From Liolophura sinensis (taxonomy: Eukaryota; Mollusca; Polyplacophora; Chitonida; Chitonidae): a stretch of 64,000 nucleotides of DNA. Positions 45,979 through 56,843 of the stretch are shown here, one piece after another; position 1 is the first letter of the stretch; every line of letters starts with the position of its first letter. The notes under the pieces were generated by a model. The model saw only the letters and a program-made list of their open reading frames with translations, searched no databases and had not been told where the DNA came from. The translations under genes and the position numbers were made by a program. The stretch spans positions 2,478,160-2,542,159 of the forward strand of contig NC_088298.1 in NCBI RefSeq assembly GCF_032854445.1. Direction: 5' to 3'.

Positions 45979-46118
45979 CTTGTCCTGAAAGAGAGTGTAA
46001 TGTTCACTTGTCCAGAAAGAGAATGTAATCTTCACTTGTCCTGAAAGAGAGTGCAAAATTCACTTGCCCTGAAAGAGAGTGCAATGTTCACTTGTCCTGA
46101 AAGAGAGTGTAATATTCA
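45979..46118. repeat. 28-bp minisatellite, five units
   Basis: Units start at 45979, 46007, 46035, 46063 and 46091: cttgtcctgaaagagagtgt then 'aatgttca'. Period is exact; few substitutions. Confidence 0.95.
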
Positions 46119-46401
46119 CCTGTGCTGGAGAGTATAAAATCAATGCCTTGACATTCGTACACCAGCCGTCAGGAAAAAATTTGGGCGTTCCGGGCTTGCG
46201 ATTGGTTTGTTATTGTGGACCTGTGATGACCAGAAAGTTACCAGATGTATTCTGTGCTTCCGGCTTTATACTGTGTCATTATTCCACGCCGCAGACATAT
46301 ACTGAGTGCAACGATTGGTGCGTGATTAGCTTCTCCTGGAAGGGAGTGCTAAGATCACCTCGGGCGTCGGTTGTTCCCGAAGATCGTTGTGGGTATGTCT
46401 G

Positions 46402-46955
46402 GTAGTGCAGGAGCGTACAGTGTCGTGCAATGCAGGAGGGTACCGTGTCGTGCAATGCAGTAGCGTATAATCTCGCGCAATGCAGGAGCGTACAGTGTCG
46501 TGCAATGCAGGAGGGTATCGTGTCGTGCAATGCAGGAGCGTATAATCTCGCGCAATGCAGGAGCGTACCGTGTCGTGCAATGCAGGAGCGTACCGTGTCG
46601 TGCAATGCAGGAGCGTATAATCTCGCGCAATGCAGAAGCGTACAGTGTCGTGCAATGCAGGAGCGTACCGTGTCGTGTAATGCAGGAGCGTATAATCTCG
46701 CACAATGCAGAAGCGTACAGTGTCGTGCAATGCAGGAGGGTACCGTGTCGTGCAATGCAGGAGCGTACCGTGTCGTTCAGTGCAGAAGCGTACCTTGTTG
46801 TACAATGCGGGTGCGTCTCATGTCATGCAGTGTGGGAGAGTATGATGTCGTGCAATTCAGAAGCGTACCGTGTCGTGCAATGCAGGAGCATATCGTGGTG
46901 TAATGCAGGAGCATATCATGTCGTGTAGTGCTGGAGTGTATCATGTCGTGCATTA
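46402..46955. repeat. 25-bp minisatellite with 75-bp higher-order repeat
   Basis: About 22 units of the form gcaggagcgtaccgtgtcgt then 'gcaat'. A distinct variant unit ('gcgtataatctcgcg' and one 'tctcgcac') starts at 46463, 46538, 46613 and 46688, exactly every 75 bp, so three-unit blocks have been amplified together. The right end (46790 onward) is more diverged. Five of the six frames stay open across most of the array (for example 46430-46903 plus and 46326-46805 minus) because the unit lacks stop triplets in those phases. These are not credible genes. Confidence 0.95.
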
Positions 46956-47540
46956 GGTTTAGAGTGACAACGTGCGTTGTGTGGTTATCCTGAAAGAGAT
47001 AAAGTTAATTTATTCAAACGAGAGGAACTGTTTGGAAGAACAGGTTCCAGTCTTTGCTCCTAGAATTAAACAATTCTTCGGAGTAGGAAAGCTTTGGGAA
47101 GGGCTGTCAGAGCCTTGCCTCAGATGATTAGAGCATTGCATCGCTGCGACAAAGGTCCAGTTTTTGCTGCTTCGCCTTAGGCTGGAAGTCAAGATTTTCG
47201 TACTGTGCATAGCGAGGGTCAGTGGTTCACGCGGATCACTACAGTGATCGTCTACTCATGTGCGTCTCCGGTGTCGCTGTCATATAAGTGAAAACGTCTT
47301 GAGCTTGGCTCTCAAAACCAATCAATATGAAGGAGAATTTGCCGTTATGCGCGTTATGACATACTGACAGCGTATGTCTTGACGATGTCTAGTTAGTCAA
47401 GCTGTCTTGATTATTGTTTCGCATTCAAATCATGATGTATAATGTAATGCACAAAGTATCGTGCAATACGTTTTACTGAAATCGTTACAATAATCTGTTT
47501 TGTAAACAAATCTTGGAAAGTTTAGTATTCGCATTAACCG
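46956..47540. other. Gene-free stretch
   Basis: At about 47265-47330 a diverged SINE 3' end is visible (plus strand: 'gtcgctgtcatataagtgaa', 'cgtcttgag', 'aaaaccaatcaat'). Otherwise nothing. Confidence 0.45.
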
Positions 47541-47684
47541 TATCTATTTATTTAGTTTGTGTTTTACGCCGTACTTAAGAATATTTACTCAAAATAGCAT
47601 TATTGTGGGAGGAAACCGAGCAAAGGTTGCTGGTAGGCCTTACAATCGAAGAGAAATTGAACTCACCGCCGGCACGCTAACCAC
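47541..47684 (-). mobile_element. SINE, internally deleted
   Basis: Minus strand: 'gagttcaatttctcttcga', 'aaggcctaccagcaaccttt', then 'gctcggtttcctcccac' and 'aataatgct', a shortened 'gagtaaatattcttaagta', 'cggcgtaaaacac' and a TAAA tail. Several small deletions relative to the family. Confidence 0.8.
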
Positions 47685-48651
47685 AAAGCTGTATCTAATG
47701 CAGCTATCACTGGTTCAGCCGACTAATGCTAATGACTTCTGTATTATTTTCGTCTAAAACTCTTAGGATGGTACACTGCATGCTAATAACATGAGAGGGC
47801 TTTATTCGTATGGACGCTCTCCGTTATAGTCCTAGGTGGGGAATCCCCGCAATCTGAATACTCTGCCAACCACGTCAAGAAATGAAAAGCGGCTGCACAA
47901 ACCGGTTGTTGTGTGAAGAATGTTTACTTGAGCAGTGGCAGTACCATCCCTTACTAAATTCCCCCTCTCATTTAGGGCTGTGAACCTATTGGCAGAAAGT
48001 CAGTCCACGTGCATGTGGACAGTAAGTGTATACTATAACAAAGCTATAGATTTTCAACCCCTCGGAGTAACTGGTTGATCAGTTGTTGTTGTTGTTGTCT
48101 TGTCGATCGAAAACGTGAGCTCTTTGCAGCGCAGTGACTTTCACTGCGGGTCGGTACACATAGGCAAGGATGTTTTTTTTAATGTCACTGGGTTTTTGTT
48201 CTGAAAAGCTTTTACTTCACTAATGCAGAATTTTTTCAGTTTTATTTGTGGTGGTCTTCTCCAGGTCACATTTTGATGCATTCATTTTGTCAGGGCTTTA
48301 AATTGGATCACGAGACATAAACCATTCAATTATATTGCTATTTTGACCATTTGATTGGCTCTCTGGAAACTCGGTAACCAAGATGTTTTAGCAGGTCATG
48401 ACCCTACATATATCAACTGGCGAACGAAATAAATGACGATGAAATATACCCGCTGGTATGAGTGCAAGGAGTGGGGTCAACAACAATTGTCATGCTGGCC
48501 CTCGTTACAGAAAAAAAAATAGTTCGGGCATGCAAAGTGCCAGTCACCGAAGTAACGTTAATCGAGTTTTCGGGTTTAATATACTTTTTTCTAATTCCCC
48601 GTTTTACATGCCTTAATAAATCTTTGACTGACGTGAGCTATCTCATTTCAG
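47685..48651. other. Probable intron or 5' flank of the LDLa exon
   Basis: No coding motif. A (GTT)n run lies at 48084-48098. The sequence ends in 'ctatctcatttcag', a good 3' splice site for the following exon. No upstream exon of the same gene was recognised in the window. Confidence 0.5.
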
Positions 48652-48831
48652 AAACAGTAGTAAACGACAAGGAGAAATCTGCAAGCCATAACAGCTCCAG
48701 TCCTCAGAGATCGTGTTACGCCAATGAAACAGCCTGTGACGGGGGTCGTCTGTGCTTTACGAAATCAGATCGTTGCGACGGAATCCAGAAATGCCAGGAT
48801 AACGCAGATGAATACAGATGTGAGGAAGAAG
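48652..48831 (+). CDS. Internal exon encoding one LDL-receptor class A domain
   Basis: The exon is bounded by a tttcag acceptor (AG 48650-48651) and a gaag|GTGAGT donor (GT 48832-48833). It is 180 nt long and starts and ends in phase 1, the symmetrical phase usual for mobile LDLa modules. Its 60 residues begin with a Lys/Ser/Asn-rich linker, then CYANETAC, DGGRLCFTKSDRC and DGIQKCQDNADEYRC, giving all six cysteines with family spacing. LDLa modules are extracellular, calcium-dependent, disulfide-bonded ligand-binding units. Of the acidic calcium ligands, Asp after Cys4 and the Asp-Glu pair before Cys6 are kept, but the residue before Cys5, normally Asp, is Lys. The ANET sequence is a possible N-glycosylation site. 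The parent protein (receptor, matrix protein or protease) cannot be told from one module, and no neighbouring exon was found. Reading on past the donor meets TAA at 48849-48851. Confidence 0.85.
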
Positions 48832-48929
48832 GTGAGTCGACCTTTACTTAAATGGGAACAGGTCATAATTAACAGATGTGGGGAAGAAGGTGAGTCACCT
48901 TTTACTTAAATGGGAACAGGTCATAATTA
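48814..48929 (+). repeat. 58-bp tandem duplication containing the splice donor
   Basis: Copy 1 is 48814-48871 and copy 2 is 48872-48929, with only a few differences. Each holds the last coding bases of the LDLa exon (acagatgtg, then gaagaaggtgagtc) and the first intron bases ('acttaaatgggaacaggtca'). The second copy supplies a complete alternative donor with GT at 48890-48891. Using it would add 58 nt, shift frame, and pass through the TAA at 48849. Confidence 0.95.
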
Positions 48930-48940
48930 GCATTGTAGTT

Positions 48941-49189
48941 TGATTTATTTATTTATTTAATTTGATTGGTGTTTTACGCCGTACTCAAGAATATTTCACT
49001 TATAGGACGGCGGCCAGCATTATGATGGGAGGAAACCGGACACAGCCCGGGGGAAACCTACGACCATCCGCAGGTTGCTGACACACCTTCCCACTTACGA
49101 CCGAAGAGGAAGCCAGCATGAGCTGGACTTAAACTCACAGCGACCGCATTGGTGAGAGACTCCTGGGTCAGTATGCTGTGCTAGCGCAT
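48941..49189 (-). mobile_element. SINE, best preserved near full-length copy
   Basis: Minus strand: partial head ('gcgctagcacagcatac', 'cccaggagtctctcacc'), 'gcggtcgctgtgagtttaag', 'tccagctcatgctggcttcc', 'gcaacctgcggatggtcgta', 'ggtttcccccgggctgtgtc', 'cggtttcctcccatcataat', 'gctggccgccgtcctataag', 'tgaaatattcttgagtacgg' and 'cgtaaaacaccaatc', then an AAATAAAT tail at 48941-48960. It lies 12 bp past the donor duplication, in the presumed intron, antisense to the exon. Confidence 0.9.
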
Positions 49190-49229
49190 TGTAGCTTGGC
49201 CTGATTTCTAGGCGCATGGGAATCTTTGC

Positions 49230-49435
49230 GTCGCTAAACATATTCGTATTCCATGCGAATTCCATCAACCATAATGGACGCACGAGTTTATAATAGCAAG
49301 ATTAGTATCCAAAACACAAACACAAGACAATCGGTGATAGAACTAAGAATGCATGTGAAGAAAAAAATAAGGACGCCTTTACACAAAGATAAGCAGTCAG
49401 CAGTTTGCGATGACCGAAATACGACAGCAACACAA
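49230..49435 (+). repeat. R1 module W, diverged
   Basis: 'ctaaacatattcgtattcca', 'ttccatcaaccataatggac', 'aataaggacgcctttacaca' and 'aagataagcagtcagcagtt'. The same elements in the same order as 40870-41050, but U, V and X are missing. Confidence 0.6.
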
Positions 49436-49954
49436 AACTTACTGCCAAGTGTGTTTTGACAGGACGGTGTGGTTGAAATTTGGGCAGATGCAGGGCGTGG
49501 AAACGTGAATAGTTTAAGTCGCTAATTTCAAGCTGACGCTAAGCTAACCTTCCTGTCTTTGAGAGGCTGTGGCTGGAAATTCCACCCACCGTGGTGCCTG
49601 TAAATTTTTACCAGTAATATCTCGCGGCTCAGTCAACAGCAGGATAAGAAAGCTTAGAGCTTGTAGATTTTGCGGCTGCTCGACAGCACTTAACGTTCAC
49701 ATGTATGTAAGTAGAAAATTAAGTGCATTCTAAAGCCAAATACAACGTTGCATTGTTTTTTTGTTTTTTTTTTTATCACCCCGTGCATGTACTGACACTG
49801 TGTGCTATAATGAAGATATGGATGTTCGCATCATCGGCCTGCATATGCACATGGTTAAGGCCATGGACTCAGCTTTGTATGGTTATGTACAGGTTGTCGT
49901 CCAGGATGGAGGTAAAACTGCTGTTTTTATCTAATAAGCTGCTATTACCTATTC
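49436..49954. other. Gene-free stretch
   Basis: Nothing recognised; an 81-codon open frame at 49723-49968 is Phe-rich from a T run. Confidence 0.4.
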
Positions 49955-50045
49955 TAATGATTACGTGAGACCATTTGTTAGCTATCACACTGCCATCGCT
50001 ACTCTTTTACTCTCCATGTTGCAGTTATTTTGTATTTTACGCTGT
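49955..50045 (-). repeat. R1 U module fragment
   Basis: Plus strand: 'attacgtgagaccatttgtt', 'agctatcacactgccatcgc' and 'tactctccatgttgcag'. The inverse of U without V. Confidence 0.65.
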
Positions 50046-50260
50046 AAGGAAGAACATTTGTCCAGCAGAGCGCTGGTCAGGTTTGTAGGTTTGTAAAACA
50101 TTACATACTCACCAGCAACCACCGCACTTCGTTAGAAGGTAGAAAAAGCCTCCTGACGTAAAGTTGCCATCTATCCACCAGCAGCTGGTTTCGAGCCAGC
50201 CACTTCAGTGACCAACTCACAGGACAAGGGTTGTCCGCACAAGCCCAGGAAAAAGAAAAG

Positions 50261-50435
50261 TATTTATTTATTTATTTATTTATTTGATTGGTATTTTACG
50301 CAATACTCAAGAATGTTTCACTAATACGACGGCGGCCAGAGGTCTGGTGGAAGGAAAACGGACGGAGCCCCGAAGAAACCCACGACCATCCGCAGGCTGC
50401 TGACAGACCTTCCCACTTACGGCCGGGGAGAAAGG
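50261..50435 (-). mobile_element. SINE, 3' two thirds
   Basis: Minus strand: 'ccggccgtaagtgggaaggt', 'ctgtcagcagcctgcggatg', 'gtcgtgggtttcttcggggc', 'tctggccgccgtcgtattag' and 'tgaaacattcttgagtattg', then a six-unit AAAT tail. Part of the central box is altered ('ccaccagacctctgg'). Confidence 0.85.
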
Positions 50436-51794
50436 AAAAATAAAACGTGTAAATAATATTATCACTTTGTCTTGTAGTTGTACACATCATACAAGGAAGG
50501 GTCTTAGTTTGAGCTGTAACGAATACTGACAAGAAATCCCCGAGAGGATAGAGAAGAGCATTTATATATGTATATGTATGTAGATCGAATTATTACAGAT
50601 GATGTTTAGATGGAGAGTGAAGACATCGCCAGAAAACATCGGTCCGGTGTTTGACTCAGGCAACCGTTCATGAATAACGCATCAGTTACAGATATTATCC
50701 GAGTGAAAGAAAAGGGGGTGGTGGGAATAGGAATGTGGGTGTAAGGTGTCAGCACTCCCCAAGCGCAGGCTTTGTGCACATTCTACCAGAGACACAAGGT
50801 CGGGCCGCTTTGTTGTGCTAAAGGGTGGGTTCCTACGGGTTGACGACCTTTCGTTTTCTACGCATTTAGCAAAGTGTCACAGACATTTCATGCATTCAAG
50901 ATGGCCGATAAAGGATTGCTGTCGCCCTCTTTTCTTTGTTTGACATTCTTAAGACTCTCCTGTCCATCAGAACTGACATTGACCTTTCACCGCTTTACGG
51001 TGAAACAAAGAAGCCTTTTAAGGTGTCTCTTGTTTGAAGACCAATTGTCTAAGCAGACAGACAAGGAAGCTTTCCAGGGCACCAGCTCAGTCTCACGTAG
51101 GACAATGGTCGCCTGTACTTATATCGCTGACCCACTAAACAAGCGCGTTGATGTGAATGATTGACAATGTTTTCCAGCATGGAAACTGCACGAAAGCTAT
51201 CACAGACCGGGTTGAGAAGGTTACGTTGTGGTAGGGCAAAGGAAAATCCCGTTAGTCGTCTCCTCTCGTGTCTTTGTTATGTCTTGTGTCTAAAGTGTTT
51301 CTCCAAACTAAAATCGATTTTTAGCTCAGGGACAGGGAGATTTTCTTAAGTGGCGCGTAATGATATTTGGGGGACTTGTAGTGACAAGCGTTCCTTTCTT
51401 CGCTGTCCTCACCGCCTCTTACATCGCTGTGTTCTTAAGACCATGGAGATCAAGGACGCACTACTTTATTTCTCTTCGCTCTAAGTAATTGGCGTGTATA
51501 AAAAGAGGCTGTAGCGTTCCCTAAATCAACGATCTGTATCAACACCACGTCGACATCAAAGACAGACACTTGGCATGGGGATTCTCACTTTAAAAGATGT
51601 CTATCTTGAAGATGCGCAGCAAAACCCATTACTTGTGCTTTGTGTATTAGCTACATGGACGGTATCAAAGTCACAGTATGGCTGAACCATAGCAACATAG
51701 CAATTATTCATTTTTCAATAGCGCAAAGTAGTCAGATCAGTCTGTGATGACAACATAGCATTTTGAGTAATTGTACAGCAGTGACGTATAAAAA
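50436..51794. other. Gene-free stretch
   Basis: Open frames at 50746-51349 overlap in different frames and show no motif. Base composition is more even than in the flanks, but no splice-bounded coding segment is convincing. Confidence 0.4.
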
Positions 51795-52015
51795 ATGATA
51801 ATTATCATCGCTGCATTTTTTTTATCTAAATCTGTTTGCCTGAAATTTGTTACTGCTAGAGCATTTACATTAACAGTTAGAATAAAACCCTAAATGAGTC
51901 AAATTGACCGTATTTCACCGGTTACCATTTTCACATGGTTACCATTTGCCAATTTTCACACTGTCGTAACTGCTCTGATTTTACTGCCTATGCTGTGTAA
52001 ACCATTATATCGTGA
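51795..52015 (-). repeat. R1 V and U modules
   Basis: Plus strand: 'gctgcattttttttatctaa', 'aatttgttactgctagagca', 'cagttagaataaaaccctaa', 'ccgtatttcaccggttacca' (with a short internal duplication 'ggttaccatttt' / 'ggttaccatttg') and 'actgcctatgctgtgtaaa'. Confidence 0.7.
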
Positions 52016-55000
52016 ACAATTGTCAGATTGGTGGTCATCTATGAAGTTTGTTGTTGAGGGCGACACATACCGCAAACTCTTCAGAGCACTGTACTGTAGG
52101 ATTACCGCGTAGTCACCGTGCGGTATTGGATGCGGGGTAGCAATAGGCTATTTAGTGGCTCTGTATGGTACTGTGTACCTCGTAACAGGGCAGTAATGAC
52201 CAGTTTTACGCAGTACAATGCAGTTATCACAAGGTAGCGTGCGACTGCTGTGCTGTACCTCAGAGCTCACGCCTGGATTGTACAAAGCAGTCATTGATCA
52301 TAAAACAGCCACACAGCACCACCCGGTTTTGGAACCTTTCTTCGAGAGAAGCAGTATCTCAACTTGGTTAAGAACTCTTTGGTGTCTGTGAAAATACCGC
52401 CTGTATGAGCTGACTACATTTACGCTATGCCTCTTGACAAGAGCAGCGTGAAAATGCTTAATAATATTCGAGGATCACTCTCCATATGTCTTTTTTGAAA
52501 TCCTAGACCAAGCCACAGACAAACGAATTCAGAATATTAAGAATTTCAATTATGCCTTATCTTGTACTACAGATAAACGGACATTTAGAAGCAAACCTAA
52601 AATATACAACTCCCAAGAAAAGGAACGATATCGAAAGTTAGAGTTTTTTGTTTTAATTTTTGCTTTTTTGTGTACGTTTTTAATTGACTTGCCCTCAACA
52701 TTTGGATTGTCGGTTTATGTAGACGTCCCCTGCGACTATGCGCGTGTAATTTATTTTAAACTTTAGGATTGTCTGTTAGCGTTTGTGCGTCCGTTGATAC
52801 TCTCTTGTATTCATTAAGCCGGTTGCTCTTTTCCCATGAGACTCTCGAGATTTTACCTAATGAATGGCATTTTCCTGTCCGAGCTGAAATTTGGCACAGC
52901 GCACTGCTCCATTTCGCACCACGCCGGACGGGGCTGTGGCCTTATAGTGTCATCCGTGACTGCATTGGTCTTGTGTTGAAAAGGACTGTTGGGGACTACA
53001 GAGAAGTGTGCTTGCCTTAGAGTTCTAACGCCAATTTGGGTACAAGCAGGAACGGTTGGGCTGAGTGTTAAAGGCACTTAAAAATACCACTAGGTTCGCA
53101 GTATTAATGGTCAAAGGTAAATGTATACGTTAGTTCCTGAATGAGTTCAGTGGATTGCTCAACAAAATATCTGTTTACATCTCAACAAAATATCTGTATA
53201 CATCTATACATCTTTGTCCTCACAAGTTAGTCCATAACGGTATGTTCGCTATGTATTGGTTCATGCAGATTTTTAGCTCTTCGGCCACCAAGTTAGAAAC
53301 GTAAATTAGCTTTAGTCGTGTATTTGTATGGGTGATGTTGCTCGCTAACATTATGAAACCGCTGTTTGCACCGCAGTCAGTCAAACCCCCTCTCCAAAAG
53401 ATGTACCGAATCTCGAATCCAGCAACGCGTGTTTCGTCTGCAGGTTTAAGTAAGGAGTTTTGTTGTGTACCCTGCAAATTGCGACGGTTTACTCGGGGAA
53501 CAACGGTTTCCCTGATTGCTTAAATAAGTGACTATGAAAATATATCACTTTCGACGGGCAAACATGTTTACAAATACGAACATGAGATGGTTTGACGACG
53601 ATGAAGCCTGTAACACTGCAACAATTATGAAGACTTAGTGCATGGTGGACCTGTTATATTCGAAACTTCCCAGATGAGTTTTACTTCCTTTTTGAGACAA
53701 CAAATGTAAGCAACAAAACATGAGAAAATGTGAATTTTGGAAGTTCCCCCGATCCCAACGGTGACAATAACCCATCAACGCTGCCTTCATGACGGTTTGC
53801 CTAACGTTCACTTCTCCTCTACCAATTATATGTTGTTTGAATATCCGTACGTCGCATGTAGCAAAGTTTGTCATTAACTTGCCGAAGGGCGCCCCGGTTT
53901 TTTTCACATACAAACTGACCGCCATTCTATAAGCGAGAAGGCTTTGACCGTGGTGTTGAGCAGCAATGGAACCTTTCCCCCTCTAAAGTAATTCGGACCG
54001 AAGCTGTGCATTCTGTTGTTGTTCACTCCTGCATTTGCGATGACGTTTTGTGAGCAAACTGATGACGTATTACTCATGTACTGCAAGAGAACAATTTTCA
54101 GCTCAGCGTGGACCCGCGTTGCGATTGCGCGAGAACCCCAATTAATGAAATATCTACTCGAGTCATGCAGCAATTTGTTGCAAATCACACAAACACAAAA
54201 ACTATCAAACTTAATGACTGATATGTGAGCCTTGAGCTGCTCGCTGGGACGAATTCACCGATGTTGCGCTCACGTGATGTCTTTCCAAGTGCTTTTTTTC
54301 CTCTTCCCTAAAATATGAAAATAAATATGAAATATTGGTATCATTCCTGTGGGAAGAGAAGTTTCTCCTCGTGAAATATCGTTAACCGACATAGGTTCGC
54401 TGCCAGAAACCCCAAGGGAATCGTAGTATTTGCCGGTTATCTTGTCAGGTTTGTTTCATGTCAGGATTAATCCGCGCCTTCTCAAAGTCCTGGTAATCGC
54501 TGTGATATCTGTCCCCTCTAGCCCGTAATTCTCCGAGCGGAACTCAACGTGTCTTTGTGCTGTGTAAGCCATGGCTGATGGAATACACGACAACTATCTA
54601 GCAATCGGCCTATGGAAATGTAAGCTCAACGATCAATCCCTGGCACATGCATCTCGTACCAACCATTCGCATTTGTTTGATGTACAGCCACTCATTTCCG
54701 GCCTTTCTCAATGACTTTCCCGGCAAATATGCAGGTAAATATGGATTGAAGTGATTTGGACATCGACCATTCCCGTCCCACGCATGACATTCAATGGAAA
54801 TCGCTTACGCAGGTTCGGTCTTGTGTGACACAGCACTAATTACTCACTAATTATTTATTTTATGACTTAGGTATCTGACGCAACCAGGGATTCAACTCAT
54901 AAAACATTTATAAAGGTTTTTTGTGTGTTTGGGGCCTTGTTGATTTCCAAGGAGTTATCAAGATTAAAATCCGACTTGGATCTATACAAAGTATTTATCA

Positions 55001-55770
55001 TAATGTACTCACACAATAGAAGACTTTTTTTCCTCAAATCCGATTAACCTCACTAAAATAACATACTCGGAACACAATGAATGAATAGATAGATAGGGCT
55101 TAACGTTTTACTTAACCATTTTTCAGTCATATGCACTGCCTGCGGGTGGATTCTCAGTTGATCTGGCAAGTTTCGCAGATGATCTGGCAGGCTGCTCAGT
55201 TGTATTAACAGGTTTTCAAGTTTTTTTTAGCAGGAATTTTAAAAACGATTGAGCGAATAAGATGATTCAAGTAGATCCAGCATTAATATTCGTTATAGAC
55301 GACCTTACAATAACATTCACAGAATAAATTACGTGTCACATGACGCACTTGGGCTAAATGACACTTTTGCCATGTGGTTGGCCAGTTTCTTCTGTGTCAT
55401 TGGCTAGAGGAGCATTGTCACAGAAATACCATAGCAGCCAATGAGCACGTTTGTGAGAAAATGAATGAACGTTTGACACGGCAGCAACGCCAACCCAAAA
55501 ACGTTGACGCAGCCAGGATCTAGGCTAAGATTTTGCGAGCATTCCTTGCTCGTCTGTTGACTTCAGTGAGACGGAGATGCACAGAAACCTTCGACGCTCA
55601 TGGTGAACACACCCGTTACTGAGCTTGCCAACCTTCATTTTAGCGACGTGACTTGAATAACCATTTTTGTCTGCTCATTGACAATAAGTTGTTCAAATGA
55701 CAATTTGTATTCGAAAATGGAGGAAAAATATATTTATGTCTATCCTCCGTTACATTGTTGAGGTAATATA
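52016..55770. other. Gene-free stretch, 3.7 kb
   Basis: No recognised repeat family apart from a small tandem pair at 53158-53200 ('ctcaacaaaatatctgt' twice). Several open frames of 60-96 codons on both strands have no motif. An ATG in strong context at 54571 is discussed in the findings. This is the longest stretch in the window without a recognised repeat. Confidence 0.45.
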
Positions 55771-56547
55771 AACAGTGCATGAAAAGTAAGTTTCCCCAAA
55801 AACCATGTTTCATATTTACCAAGATATTTGCTCAGTCGTTATGAACTTTTGCACACAGTATTCCAGTAATCATGTCAACACACTGTAGCAAGGATTACCC
55901 TGGAAATACAGATGTGTTCCACATGAACTTGTGCAAATGCATTATCGGTTGGATTTTGAAAAAGTTACAAACAGATTCAAGATGGCAATGGATTTCTTTT
56001 TAAGGACGAGAGTACTCGTCCGCATCGTGCCAGAGTGATAAATGTCTTCTTTGAACATTGAAGGCATTGAGCACATACGATGGCCCTCCAATTCTCCGGA
56101 TCTCAATCCTATTGAACATTTGTGGGACCAGTTGAAACAAGCATTGTATCGCCGTGTTACCATGGTGCCAGATCTTGTTGACATTAGACATGTTTCAGGA
56201 GGAGTGGTTAGTCATCCCTCAAAATCGGATCTCACGCCTCATTAACACGAAGCTAGCTCGCTGTCTCAGTGTGATACAAAAACGCGGTGGTTATACCAGA
56301 TTTTAACAGTATCTGGTCGTACAGGTAGTCAAAATTATCTTCAATCTGTTCGTAAAATCTTAAAAATCCGACCGATAATGCGTTTGCGCAAGCTCATTGG
56401 AGAACATTTGTATTTACTGGGTAATCCTTGCTACAGTGTGTTGATTTGAGTACTGAGATGCTGTGTCCAAAATTCTACAATGATTGTTCAAATATCGTGA
56501 TAAATGCCAAACATTGTTTTGGGGAAACTTACTTTTCATGCACTGTT
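55771..56547 (+). mobile_element. Tc1/mariner-type transposon, internally deleted
   Basis: Terminal inverted repeats of about 215 bp (55771-55985 and 56333-56547) begin aacagtgcatgaaaagtaag and end with its inverse, flanked by TA at 55769-55770 and 56548-56549, the duplicated target expected for this superfamily. The arms match at roughly four of five positions over their length with a few indels. Between them lies only the 3' part of a transposase. Long arms with little interior suggest a deleted, non-autonomous derivative. Confidence 0.85.
56005..56306 (+). pseudogene. Tc1/mariner transposase, C-terminal remnant
   Basis: A DDE transposase cuts and rejoins transposon ends in the nucleus. 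Here only the last third remains. It starts at an Asp followed by RPHRARVINVFF (56005-56055), the second catalytic Asp region; a shift near 56060 leads to IRWPSNSPDLNPIEHLW with the catalytic Glu of the NPIE motif, at a spacing that fits DD34E once the shift is allowed for. A second shift near 56195 leads to a tail ending KRGGYTRF-stop at 56306. The first catalytic Asp and the DNA-binding domain are missing, so it is inactive. Confidence 0.85.
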
Positions 56548-56620
56548 TATTGTGCTACTCAAAGCGATAGCATTGCTATCGTTGAGTCATTATACAAATC
56601 GTAAAAATCGCATACATCAG

Positions 56621-56843
56621 TATTTGTTTATTTAGTTTTTTCATTGAAATTTTACACCGTACTCAAGAATATTTCACTTATACAACCGCGGCCAGTATTA
56701 TGGAAGAAGGAAACCGGGCAGAATCAGATGGAAATTCAAAACCATCCGCAGGTTGCTAGCAGACCTTCGTACGGCCGGTGAGCTCAGAGCGACTGCATTG
56801 GTGGGAGGCTCCTAGGTCATTACGTTGTATTGCAAGCATTGGT
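56621..56843 (-). mobile_element. SINE with diverged head
   Basis: Minus strand: 'tgacctaggagcctccca', 'ccaatgcagtcgctctgag', 'gcaacctgcggatggttttg', 'ctgcccggtttccttcttcc', 'tataagtgaaatattcttga' and 'gtacggtgtaaaatttcaat'. The segment holding 'gttcaagtccagctcatgc' is deleted. It lies 74 bp after the Tc1-like element. Confidence 0.8.

Noticed and set aside
48462-48851. Reading the LDLa region as a single 129-codon gene from ATG 48462
   Set aside because: The part before 48652 is intron-like and follows a clear acceptor at 48650-48651. The symmetrical 180-nt phase 1-1 exon explains the domain better.
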